This document shows positions 9,563-19,074 of a stretch of 64,000 nucleotides of DNA, in pieces; the first letter of the stretch is position 1, and every line of letters begins with the position of its first letter. Source of the stretch: Bacillota bacterium (GTDB taxonomy: Bacteria; Bacillota; Clostridia; Peptostreptococcales; Anaerovoracaceae); the NCBI GenBank assembly GCA_029239605.1, contig JARBUO010000001.1, forward strand, positions 1-64,000. The letters run 5' to 3'. The position numbers were made by a program, and so were the translations under genes. The notes under the pieces were generated by a model. The model ran no database searches and was not told the origin of the DNA. It worked only from the letters and a program-made list of their open reading frames with translations.

Positions 9563-10732
9563 ATGCGTCAAGTATATTTAGACTATTCAGCAACCACTCC
9601 TGTAAAGAAAGAAGTTTTGGATGAGATGCTGCCTTATTTCACCGAAAAGTTCGGCAATCCATCCAGCTTATATGGTATAGGGCTCAATGCAAAATCAGAC
9701 CTCAGTCAAGCAAGGGCTAAAGTTGCGAAATTGATTGGCGCCGATGAGCGTGAGATATATTTTACATCCTGTGGAACGGAAGCTGATAACTGGGCTGTCA
9801 TTGGTACAGCACGGGCGAAAAAGTCAAAAGGCAATCATATTATTACATCGAAGATCGAGCATCATGCTTTGCTGCATACCTGCGAATATCTTGAGAAGGA
9901 AGGCTTTAAGGTTACTTACCTTGATGTCGACGAAAAAGGACGTATCAGCCTCGAAGAGCTGGAAAACGCGATCACTGATGAGACAATCCTTATCAGCATC
10001 ATGTTTGTAAACAACGAAATCGGGACCATACAACCCATCAAGGAAATTGGCGAAATAGCAAAGAAACATAAAATTTGGTTCCATACCGACGCGGTCCAGG
10101 CACTGGGCAATGTTCCCATTGATGTTCGCGAACTGGGAATCGATATGATGTCAATGTCAGCTCATAAAATCTACGGTCCCAAAGGAGTGGGGGCTCTGTA
10201 CGTGAAGAAAGGCGTGGTTATTCCAAGCTTTATGAACGGAGGAGCACAGGAGAACAAGAGAAGAGCTGGTACAGAAAATATGGCCGGTATCATAGGATTT
10301 GCGAAAGCAGCAGAACTGGCCGGTGAAAATCTGGAATTACATCGCAAGAAGATTTCAGAACTAAGGGATTATTTCGCCAAAGAACTGACCACAAGATTAG
10401 AAGACGTGGATATCAATGGCGACATGGAACACAGACATCCGGGTAACATTAACCTGACCTTCAATTATGCGGAAGGTGAGGCTTTATTGCTTTACATGGA
10501 CGCAAGGGGAATCGCCGCATCCACAGGGTCCGCCTGTTCTTCTGCAAGCTTTACGCCATCTCATGTACTCAGAGCCATTGGCCTGCCTCTTGAAAAGGTG
10601 TATAGTTCCATACGGTTTACCATAGGAGATTTTACCACAAAGGAAGATGTCGATTACGCCATAGAAGAGATCGTTAAAATAGTTGAAAAATTGAGAGGTT
10701 TTTCTGCTTTCAATAAAGAAAGGACATGGTGA
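9563..10732 (+). CDS. nifS: Cysteine desulfurase (NifS/IscS family)
   Basis: SAHKIYGPKGVGALYV PLP-lysine motif; STGSACSSAS. Confidence 0.95.
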   Translation: MRQVYLDYSATTPVKKEVLDEMLPYFTEKFGNPSSLYGIGLNAKSDLSQARAKVAKLIGADEREIYFTSCGTEADNWAVIGTARAKKSKGNHIITSKIEHHALLHTCEYLEKEGFKVTYLDVDEKGRISLEELENAITDETILISIMFVNNEIGTIQPIKEIGEIAKKHKIWFHTDAVQALGNVPIDVRELGIDMMSMSAHKIYGPKGVGALYVKKGVVIPSFMNGGAQENKRRAGTENMAGIIGFAKAAELAGENLELHRKKISELRDYFAKELTTRLEDVDINGDMEHRHPGNINLTFNYAEGEALLLYMDARGIAASTGSACSSASFTPSHVLRAIGLPLEKVYSSIRFTIGDFTTKEDVDYAIEEIVKIVEKLRGFSAFNKERTW

Positions 10733-10736
10733 GCTT

Positions 10737-11186
10737 ATGGCTATGTATAATGATAAAGTGATGGAGCATTTTATGAATCCTCACAACGCCGGTACAATGG
10801 AAAATCCCGATGCAGTTGGCAGTTACGGCAGCCCTGTATGCGGAGATATGATGGAAATATCACTGAAGATTGAAGACAATGTGATCGTAGATGCTAAGTT
10901 TAAAACCTTTGGCTGCGGTTCTGCAATTGCTTCCTCAAGCGTTGCAACAGAAATGATCAAAGGGAAGACGCTGGAAGCAGCTTTAGAGCTTACAAATAAG
11001 AACTTTATCGATGAGCTGGGCGGACTTCCGGGTCCTAAAATCCACTGCTCCGTTCTGGCAGAACAGGCTGTTAAAAAGGCAATCTATGACTATGCTTCGA
11101 AAAACGGACTTGAGCTGGAAGGTCTTAAAGGGTTTGATCCCAACGCAGAGGAAGACGACCACCATCATCAAGTTGAAGAAGAATAA
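10737..11186 (+). CDS. nifU: Fe-S scaffold protein NifU/IscU family
   Basis: MYNDKVMEHFMNPHNAGTMENPDA...VCGDMMEI...FGCGSAIASSS...IHCSVLAEQA. Confidence 0.93.
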   Translation: MAMYNDKVMEHFMNPHNAGTMENPDAVGSYGSPVCGDMMEISLKIEDNVIVDAKFKTFGCGSAIASSSVATEMIKGKTLEAALELTNKNFIDELGGLPGPKIHCSVLAEQAVKKAIYDYASKNGLELEGLKGFDPNAEEDDHHHQVEEE

Positions 11187-11253
11187 GTGAAAACAAAAAA
11201 ATTAATAAGCTAAAAAGGTATCAATAAAAGGAAACGAAAACAGGATAGCAACA

Positions 11254-11280
11254 GAGCGGCCGATGGCCGCTCTTACTTTT
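11254..11280 (+). terminator. Terminator-like hairpin after nifU
   Basis: GAGCGGCC-GAT-GGCCGCTC then TTACTTTT. Confidence 0.75.
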
Positions 11281-11331
11281 ATTATGTAGGAAATAGAATC
11301 TTTGATTCCATCATTTCCACTTCTTTATTCC

Positions 11332-12291
11332 TTATCCAAACATGATGATTGCTCTGACCGGACAGACGGGAGCACAGTATCCGCAAGTGAGACAAATATT
11401 ATGATCCACTTCAGCTAGTCCAAGATCATTCCGAAAAATTGCTCTATTGGGGCATCTGACCATACAGTTTCCACAGCCGATACAATCTCCCTGGTCAACG
11501 CTGATTTTCTTATCTGTCAAATCTGGAATATAAGTAGGATCAAGTGAATCTTCCACTGCTTCAATGATTCGGTCAATTTCATGTTGGCGTCCAAAACCGA
11601 CCATCATAGAGGAAATTCCCTCCAAACCGCGGACGTACCGAATGGCTTCCTGATAACGGCCCACAAGATTGCCGCCTCCAAAAACCTTCATGGCGAATAC
11701 ACCTTTTCCCCGCTGTGCAGCCCTCTTGATTTCAAGCTCCATCTCTTCCTTCGTTCCAAAACCGGAGCCTTTTCTGATTCCAAGGCTCTGCAGGTTGATA
11801 AGAGGAAACAAAACATCAATTTCGTTCACTTCCGCAGCCTTTGCGGCAACATCAACATGATGGGTGGAGAGCCCAACAGCTGTAACCAAACCTTTCGCCT
11901 TTGCATCCTGAAGACATTCCCATGCTCCGGCACGATTTTCAAAATCAGGATCATCTCTTACTTCATGAAGAAGAAAAATATCAATGATATCGCGATCCAG
12001 AGCAATTCTTGCATCCTCGATTGCAGTTTCCATTGAGCGATAGGTCAAACCCAGGCTTTTGGAAGCAATCACCGGTTCAAAAGAGGTTCCTTTCAGCGCT
12101 TTTCTGATAAAGGGGTATGTCTCATAATATTCGGCCGTATCGAGAAAGTTAATTCCGCGTTCCAGACCATATCGAAGGACCGCAGCACCTTCCTCGACAG
12201 TGAGATTTAATTGGGTTTTCCCGACGGTAAGAACACCAAAGCCGACTTCTGTTACCTGTAAGCCGGTATTTCCAAGCGTATTTGTCTTCAT
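11332..12291 (-). CDS. Aldo/keto reductase with C-terminal 2x[4Fe-4S] ferredoxin domain
   Basis: AKR N-terminal motifs; CIGCGNCMVRCP and CLTCGYCAPVCP. Confidence 0.92.
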   Translation of the reverse strand: MKTNTLGNTGLQVTEVGFGVLTVGKTQLNLTVEEGAAVLRYGLERGINFLDTAEYYETYPFIRKALKGTSFEPVIASKSLGLTYRSMETAIEDARIALDRDIIDIFLLHEVRDDPDFENRAGAWECLQDAKAKGLVTAVGLSTHHVDVAAKAAEVNEIDVLFPLINLQSLGIRKGSGFGTKEEMELEIKRAAQRGKGVFAMKVFGGGNLVGRYQEAIRYVRGLEGISSMMVGFGRQHEIDRIIEAVEDSLDPTYIPDLTDKKISVDQGDCIGCGNCMVRCPNRAIFRNDLGLAEVDHNICLTCGYCAPVCPVRAIIMFG

Positions 12292-12524
12292 TTTTCAACT
12301 CCTTGGATCTCTATTTTCTACATTTTAACACAGAATAAAGAGATTCGAAATAATGTGAGTGGTTATTTCTGTTAAAACTATTGTTATGCCGCTTTTTTCG
12401 TCCTTTTTATGGTAATATCACAATAAAATTAATAGATATATGTAGAGAATTGTGGTATAATACATCGGTCAGTATTTTAACATAAAATTAACAAATCTCG
12501 TAATATTATAAGAGAGATAGGAAG

Positions 12525-14075
12525 ATGAATATCTTTGATAGAACAAACAAATGGATCGGGGGATTTTTGATCATAGGGATCATAATAACGCTGTGCATTT
12601 TTTTATACGATTTCTATTCCTATGTGACGACAAATACCCGGGCTGAGGAAAAAGCAAATCAAATGCTTGCAACAAGGACAAGCGCAACGATGATACGTGA
12701 AAAAATCAAAAGTGATATCAATACGGTATTTGCACTTTCATCGATCCTCGCCACCTATGAGTCTATTGACAGCAAAGAAGCACGAGAGTTCATCAAGCGT
12801 GTCGGTTATGAATCTCCTTTCAGCCTGCTCCTTGTGAATGATTTGAAGGGGAATTATTATATTAATAACGAGGGCAGTGTCAATATCAATCATCCTGATT
12901 ATCTTGTAGGATCATCTGGAGGAAAAAAGTATATTTCTGTAATCTATAAAAACGCACTTTATAATCGAGATATGATTGCCTTGACTGCACCGATTTATCA
13001 TAATAACAATATAGACGGGACTGTTTCCGGATTATACTATTCGAATTATATTATGAATATTCTGAGGGGCTCTGATAATAAAAGTGATTTGGAGTATCAA
13101 ATTATCGAAAGGAACGGCGATTTCATCCTGTCCTTTGGCAACTCAGTGTTTCGTGATTATAAGAACGTCTATAGTTTTTTGAACGATGTTTCCTTTCGAA
13201 AGGGAGAAAGCAAGAATGATTTTATACAAGCTTTCTTAAACAGAGAACCAGGGATTATATTTTATACACTGAATGGTAAATCAGAGTATTTCTGCTTTAC
13301 ACCCATTGGCATTAACGACTGGTATCTTATTACCACAGCACCAAATGACGGAATTAATCTGCAGACCATTTCCATTCAAAATCCTACCGTGCTGCTTGCC
13401 ATTCGGATATTAATTTTGTTTGCAGTGCTGTTCCTATATATTCTATGGAGACAAGCGAGATACCGGGCTACCATAGAGAAGAGTAAGAATGAATTGGAAA
13501 TACTCAACGAACGCCTGAAGATCAAGAATGAAATTCTGAAATTTAAGGCAGAAAATGATTTACTTACAGAGCTTTACAACAAAATTACCAGTGAGTACTT
13601 GATCAGTGACTTTTTGAAAAATGAGGGGAGAAATCAGCGTCATGCGCTCTTTGTAATCGATATTGACGATTTTAAGCGAATCAACGATGACATGGGGCAT
13701 TATTACGGAGATAAAGCTCTGGTTGAGGTTGCAAATGAAATTAACCGAAGTTTCAGAGCTACGGATATCAAAGGTAGAATCGGGGGAGATGAGTTTCTTA
13801 TTCTACTGAAAGATATTAAATCAGAGGAGGACCTGACCAGCAAAGCATGTGAAATTTCCAAACTGCTGAACAATATTGAGTTAACCAGTCATGCATCATG
13901 GAAAATACGAGCAAGTATTGGAATCTCAATTTTCCCGGACCACGGAGAGCGGTATACGGAATTATTTTTAAAAGCAGATAAAGCAATGTATTATTCAAAG
14001 GAAAAGGGCAAAGGAATCTATGTTATTTTTTCCGATGATTTAGATATAGAAAGCACAACAACAGGAGGATTATAG
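12525..14075 (+). CDS. Diguanylate cyclase with extracellular Cache-like sensor
   Basis: Two TM segments, GGDEF motif, RxxD I-site (RATDIKGRIGGDEF). Confidence 0.9.
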   Translation: MNIFDRTNKWIGGFLIIGIIITLCIFLYDFYSYVTTNTRAEEKANQMLATRTSATMIREKIKSDINTVFALSSILATYESIDSKEAREFIKRVGYESPFSLLLVNDLKGNYYINNEGSVNINHPDYLVGSSGGKKYISVIYKNALYNRDMIALTAPIYHNNNIDGTVSGLYYSNYIMNILRGSDNKSDLEYQIIERNGDFILSFGNSVFRDYKNVYSFLNDVSFRKGESKNDFIQAFLNREPGIIFYTLNGKSEYFCFTPIGINDWYLITTAPNDGINLQTISIQNPTVLLAIRILILFAVLFLYILWRQARYRATIEKSKNELEILNERLKIKNEILKFKAENDLLTELYNKITSEYLISDFLKNEGRNQRHALFVIDIDDFKRINDDMGHYYGDKALVEVANEINRSFRATDIKGRIGGDEFLILLKDIKSEEDLTSKACEISKLLNNIELTSHASWKIRASIGISIFPDHGERYTELFLKADKAMYYSKEKGKGIYVIFSDDLDIESTTTGGL

Positions 14076-14078
14076 TAA

Positions 14079-16700
14079 ATGGAAAAACTTGGACTGAATG
14101 AGCTAAGGAGAATGTTTCAAGAATTTTATGAGGGAAAGAACCATTATGCAAGAAAGAGCTTTTCTTTGATACCGGAAAAAGACAAAAGCCTTCTCTTGAT
14201 CAACTCCGGAATGGCTCCCTTAAAACCATATTTTGCCGGCCTGGAGACTCCTCCAAGCAAAAGAATGACCACATGTCAAAAATGTATTCGTACCGGAGAC
14301 ATTGAAAACGTAGGTTACACTGCCAGACACGCTACATTCTTCGAAATGCTGGGCAGCTTTTCTTTCGGTGATTACTTCAAGGTGGAATCCATCACCTGGG
14401 GCTGGGAATTTATCACGAAAGTGCTGAAAATGCCTGAGGATCGTTTATGGGCCAGCGTCTACGAAGAGGACAATGAAGCCGTTGAAATCTGGAAAAACAT
14501 AATAGGTCTGCCGGAAGAGAGGATCGTACCGCTGGGAAAAGATGATAATTTCTGGGAGATCGGGACAGGCCCCTGCGGTCCATGCTCTGAGATTTACTTT
14601 GACAGAGGAGAAAAATATGGCTGCGGAAGTGCCGACTGCAAACCAGGCTGTGAGTGCGACCGCTACGTTGAATTCTGGAATCACGTATTCACGCAGTTCA
14701 ATAGAGACGATGCCGGAAACTACACGCCTTTGGCTCATCCAAATATTGATACGGGAATGGGCCTGGAGCGCCTTGCATGTATCATGCAGGAAGTAGATTC
14801 CATCTTTAATGTTGACACCATACAGTATATCCTGAAGTCCGTTGTAGAATTATCAGGAGTTGAATATAAAGATGGAACGGCTAAGACAGATATTTCTATT
14901 CGTATCATTACCGATCACATCCGCTCCGTTACCTTTATGATCGCAGACGGAATCCTTCCAAGCAATGAGGGAAGGGGATACGTCCTGCGCCGTCTTCTCA
15001 GGAGAGCAGCAAGACACGGGAAACTTCTCGGAATACAAGGAGCCTTTCTTGCAGATTTGTCCAAGAAGGTCATTGAGGTTTCAGGATCGGCTTATCCTGA
15101 ATTAGAGGAGAGAAGAGATTATATCCACAAGATCCTTACTGTTGAAGAAGATAAATTCAGTACCACCATCGACCAGGGTACTGCCATTATACATGACTAT
15201 ATCAAAGAACTAAATGCTGCAAATCAGACAGTACTTTCCGGTGAGAAAGTATTCAAGCTTTATGATACTTATGGATTCCCACTGGAGCTGACTCAGGAAA
15301 TCCTGGAAGAGAACGGTTGTTCGGCTGATGAGGATGGATTTAATGAACACATGCACCATCAGAAAGAACAGGCGAGAGCTGCTAGAAAGTCAGGCGAAGA
15401 TGAAGGCTGGTCTGATGATGCAACACTGTTCGCCGGCCTTGAAGATACCGTATTTACCGGTTATGAAACTCTGTCCGGTGAAGCTACAGTAAAAGGACTG
15501 TTCCTTGACAAGCATGTTGTTGAAGCGCTTACGGAAGGAGAGACCGGACTTCTTGTTTTGGATCAAACACCTTTCTATGCAGAAAGCGGAGGACAAGCAA
15601 GTGATACAGGAATGCTGAACAGCAACAATGCGGTCATTGAAGTTCTTTCCGTTTCAAAATCGAAGGGAACGTATTCTCATAAGGTTAAGGTTCTGAAGGG
15701 AACCATCAAGACAGGTGATGCGATCTCTGCACAAGTTTCCATCGAAAGAAGAAACAATACCGCCAGAAATCATACTGCAACTCATATTTTGCATAAGGCT
15801 TTAAAGGAAGTTTTGGGCAATCACGTGGAACAAGCTGGTTCCAATGTGACTGAGGATAGTTTGCGTTTTGACTTTACTCATTTCGAGGGTATTTCAAAAT
15901 TAGATTTACAGCAGATCGAAGCCATTGTAAATGAAAAAACAAATCAGTTCCTGCCTGTTATTACGGAAGTAAAATCCGTTGAGGAGGCAATCAGTTCCGG
16001 TGCAACTGCTTTGTTCGGTGAAAAGTACGGTGACACAGTTCGTGTTGTTTCCGTAGGAGATTACAGCACAGAGCTCTGTGGGGGAACTCATATTACCAAT
16101 TCGGGTCAGATCGGCGCTTTCCGCATACTAAGCGAGAATGGTGTTGCTGCAGGAGTTAGAAGAATTGAAGCCATTACTGGTACTGGCTTATACAAAAAGC
16201 TCAGGACAGAAGAAGAACTGGTACATTCTGCAGCCGAAGCTTTAAAAACAAACACATCCGGTTTGTTAAACAGAATAACCATTCTGAACGAAGAGCTAAA
16301 GGCAAGTAAAAAAGAATTGGAAGATCTGAAACGTCAGGCTATGAGCTCAGGCCTGGATGAATTAATCGCCGAAGCTAAGGTAATCAAAGATGTGCGTTTG
16401 ATTACAAAGGCCTTTAAAGACTATGACATCAATGATCTCCGGACGCTTTCCGATCAGGTCAAAGCGGAAAGTAAAGGAGTGATTATCGTCTTTGCAACAG
16501 AAGCAAGCGGTAAGGTTACCTTTATGGTATCCGTCTCCGATGATCTTCTTGAAAAAGGGTACCACGCAGGCAATATGATCAAACAAATTGCAGCTGCAGC
16601 AGGCGGCGGCGGCGGTGGAAAAGCTGATATGGCTCAGGCTGGTGCAAAGGACCCATCCAAGATTAAAGATGCGCTTGCTTTAGCAGAATCGTTGATTTAA
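14079..16700 (+). CDS. alaS: Alanyl-tRNA synthetase
   Basis: Class II motifs, HTATHILHKAL, CGGTH, GGGGGGKADMAQAG. Confidence 0.97.
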   Translation: MEKLGLNELRRMFQEFYEGKNHYARKSFSLIPEKDKSLLLINSGMAPLKPYFAGLETPPSKRMTTCQKCIRTGDIENVGYTARHATFFEMLGSFSFGDYFKVESITWGWEFITKVLKMPEDRLWASVYEEDNEAVEIWKNIIGLPEERIVPLGKDDNFWEIGTGPCGPCSEIYFDRGEKYGCGSADCKPGCECDRYVEFWNHVFTQFNRDDAGNYTPLAHPNIDTGMGLERLACIMQEVDSIFNVDTIQYILKSVVELSGVEYKDGTAKTDISIRIITDHIRSVTFMIADGILPSNEGRGYVLRRLLRRAARHGKLLGIQGAFLADLSKKVIEVSGSAYPELEERRDYIHKILTVEEDKFSTTIDQGTAIIHDYIKELNAANQTVLSGEKVFKLYDTYGFPLELTQEILEENGCSADEDGFNEHMHHQKEQARAARKSGEDEGWSDDATLFAGLEDTVFTGYETLSGEATVKGLFLDKHVVEALTEGETGLLVLDQTPFYAESGGQASDTGMLNSNNAVIEVLSVSKSKGTYSHKVKVLKGTIKTGDAISAQVSIERRNNTARNHTATHILHKALKEVLGNHVEQAGSNVTEDSLRFDFTHFEGISKLDLQQIEAIVNEKTNQFLPVITEVKSVEEAISSGATALFGEKYGDTVRVVSVGDYSTELCGGTHITNSGQIGAFRILSENGVAAGVRRIEAITGTGLYKKLRTEEELVHSAAEALKTNTSGLLNRITILNEELKASKKELEDLKRQAMSSGLDELIAEAKVIKDVRLITKAFKDYDINDLRTLSDQVKAESKGVIIVFATEASGKVTFMVSVSDDLLEKGYHAGNMIKQIAAAAGGGGGGKADMAQAGAKDPSKIKDALALAESLI

Positions 16701-16984
16701 GGGGATTATTGATTTAGAGAAGAGCGTTCTGTCATCGAAGGAGAGCGCTGTTATGATAGGTATTTGACATTTCATGATCTCAAAAACCCATGAAAATCAA
16801 AGTTTTGTTACAACATTATTAAAATTTAGAAAACTTCTTGTTTATGGCACCAAGCATTTGTTATAATGAATGCAAGAAATGAATATAACAGGAACAAAAT
16901 CGTTGGATTTTGCCCTAAATCAATTCATTGTATCAGCGTGTGAAGCAAGACAGAAAAATAACCCTAAGAAAGAAGGTGAGCAGA

Positions 16985-17233
16985 ATGGACAGAAATACAA
17001 TACTTTTTAATAGCCCAGACAAAGGAGAGCAACAGACAACGGAAGATATCCTGAAAACTGTTTACGACGCTTTAGAAGAAAAAGGCTATAATGCAATCGA
17101 TCAGATGGTAGGCTACATTCTGTCGGGTGATCCTTCTTATATTACAGGACATAATAATGCCAGGAATATCATCCGACATATTGAACGTGACGACCTTGTT
17201 GAAGAGCTGCTCAGGGCATTTCTGAAAAAATAA
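16985..17233 (+). CDS. ireB: IreB family regulatory phosphoprotein (DUF965/UPF0297)
   Basis: TILFNSPDKGE...VYDALEEKGYNAIDQMVGYILSGDPSYITGHNNAR; between alaS and ruvX. Confidence 0.93.
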   Translation: MDRNTILFNSPDKGEQQTTEDILKTVYDALEEKGYNAIDQMVGYILSGDPSYITGHNNARNIIRHIERDDLVEELLRAFLKK

Positions 17234-17273
17234 GAGTTGCTGCATCAAAAACAGTATTTTAAAACAGATAAGT

Positions 17274-17301
17274 AAAGCGGGCTATTCAGTCCGCTTTCTT
17301 G
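17274..17301 (+). terminator. Terminator-like hairpin after ireB
   Basis: AAAGCGG-N10-CCGCTTT followed by CTT. Confidence 0.65.
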
Positions 17302-17340
17302 ATGTATATAAAAATAAATCTGATAGAAAACGAAACAGAA

Positions 17341-17394
17341 ATAAAATAAATAAAATAAATAAAATAAATAAAATAAATAAAATATATAAAATAA
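17341..17394. repeat. 9-bp tandem repeat (ATAAAATAA) x ~6
   Basis: Six consecutive units read directly; the fifth is ATAAAATAT. Confidence 0.95.
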
Positions 17395-17441
17395 TAATTA
17401 AAGAAGTTTTTGCCTCAGATCATATAGGAAGGAAAAGAATC

Positions 17442-17909
17442 ATGAAAATAATTGCTTTAGACGTAGGAGATAAAACCATTGGGGTTGCTCTTAGTGATGA
17501 TCTTATGATTACCGCGCAAGGCCTCATGACCATAGAACGGGTTGGGATTCGCAAGGATACCGGAAAAGTTATGGATCTTGTTAAAGAATATAACTGTGAT
17601 ACTGTTGTAGTTGGACTTCCTAAAAATCTCAACGGTACAGACAGCATCCAAACTGAAAAAGTATACGAATTCAAAAGTATGCTGGAAAACAAAATGCGAA
17701 GCATGGGAATGAGCAAAATCGGAATTGAATTTCAGGATGAGCGATTTACTACGCTAATGGCTGAAAAAGTTCTAATTGAAGCAGATGTCAGCAGAAAAAA
17801 ACGAAAAGATGTCATTGATAAGCAAGCTGCTGTACTAATTCTTCAGGGATATTTGGAACGTATGAGAAATATTCGGCTAAAAAAGGAACAGGAAGAAACG
17901 CTGGAATAG
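17442..17909 (+). CDS. ruvX: Holliday junction resolvase-like RuvX/YqgF
   Basis: MKIIALDVGDKTIGVALSDDL; FQDERFTTLMAE. Confidence 0.94.
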   Translation: MKIIALDVGDKTIGVALSDDLMITAQGLMTIERVGIRKDTGKVMDLVKEYNCDTVVVGLPKNLNGTDSIQTEKVYEFKSMLENKMRSMGMSKIGIEFQDERFTTLMAEKVLIEADVSRKKRKDVIDKQAAVLILQGYLERMRNIRLKKEQEETLE

Positions 17910-18530
17910 GCGGTTTCTTTCATCCATATCTATTCCTAAAATTACAATTTTCGGAATAGATCTTAACGCATAAAAAATAGCGGCTGGATTTTGGCTGATT
18001 TTAGCTTGTTTGAACCGGCTGCCTATATCTATCAGATCTATCTATTATTTCATTATATTTTTAATTGTTATTATATTTAATTATTTATATCTATGCGCCT
18101 TACTTCTTTACGTAACGCTTTCCCATACAAATTAAATTTCAGCTTTTCTCCATCATATATTCTTTAGATCTTATTTTAATTCCTTAGCACTGCATTAGAT
18201 TCAATAGCGCATTAAAGTATACTTTTTTAGTCCACACAATCTATTATCAAGTTATCATGATGATCACTATATTATAATCTGCTTTTAAAAGTATCTTGAT
18301 AAATTCCTTCCTAATTTACCTTTCTACGGGAAAAATCATCATTTTGATCAATTATACGACGTTCAATGCTCAGAGCCCAGTAATTGCAATGATTCCATGG
18401 GTCTAGGCTCTAATTTGCGTTTTTAGCGTTTTTTTTGATGGGGGCTATGGTTTTATACCTTTGCGTACAAACTTTCAAACAGTGGGATGGGCTGATTTTA
18501 TGATAAAGTATGTCCTGAAAGACGATTACT

Positions 18531-18578
18531 GTGATGATAAGCCTTCACTGACTCTATGATGATAGGACTTCACTGACT
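18531..18578. repeat. Imperfect tandem duplication of ~23-24 bp
   Basis: gtgatgataagccttcactgact / tatgatgataggacttcactgact. Confidence 0.85.
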
Positions 18579-18584
18579 ATTACA

Positions 18585-18887
18585 TTATATATAAGCTGGG
18601 ATCAGTATTTTTTGGCCAGGGTAAATGCTGTCTGCTTGGAGATCATTAATCCTGCAGATCTCATGGATGATGAATCGTGTGTCTTTACCGTCTGGACCGA
18701 ATTCCTGCGCCAGGTTCCAAAGAGTATCTCCGGATTGTACCAGGATTTCAGAATAAACCGGCTTCATAAGGCTTTGAGAATTATAAGCGCCAAATACAGT
18801 ACCGGCAGTACTGAACACGAAAAGGATCATAAGCGTCATAAATAAAGTAAACCGTAATTTTGATTTGATTCTATATTTCTTCTTCAT
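18585..18887 (-). CDS. yneA: TM + LysM protein, YneA-like SOS cell-division inhibitor
   Basis: Single TM plus LysM (ILVQSGDTLWNLAQEFGPDGKDTRFIIHEICRINDLQADSIYPGQKILIPAYI); LexA-type boxes in the promoter. Confidence 0.75.
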   Translation of the reverse strand: MKKKYRIKSKLRFTLFMTLMILFVFSTAGTVFGAYNSQSLMKPVYSEILVQSGDTLWNLAQEFGPDGKDTRFIIHEICRINDLQADSIYPGQKILIPAYI

Positions 18888-18920
18888 AATGAAATTCTCC
18901 TTTTCTTATTCAGCAAGTTT

Positions 18921-18990
18921 GAACATTTGTTCTTTTCTTCATAATATACAAACATTAGTTCTTTGTCAAGTGATTTATGAACATTTGTTC
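18921..18990 (-). promoter_or_regulatory. yneA promoter/operator with three LexA-type boxes
   Basis: GAACATTTGTTC 18921-18932, AAACATTAGTTC 18950-18961, GAACATTTGTTC 18979-18990; minus-strand TTGACA-N17-TATTAT. Confidence 0.8.
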
Positions 18991-19074
18991 TTTTTAAATA
19001 AAAAAATAAAATGCAGTATTTATTGGGTAACCTGCATTTATTCGATAGTGTTTCTCTCGTAAATCGACGGTTCT

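Noticed and set aside
10737-11186. His/Asp-rich NifU C-terminal tail (EEDDHHHQVEEE) as a novel metal-binding module
   Set aside because: Short charged tails are common in NifU-like proteins; insufficient evidence for function.
17341-17394. CRISPR-like repeat array
   Set aside because: Simple 9-bp direct tandem repeat with no spacers and no cas genes.
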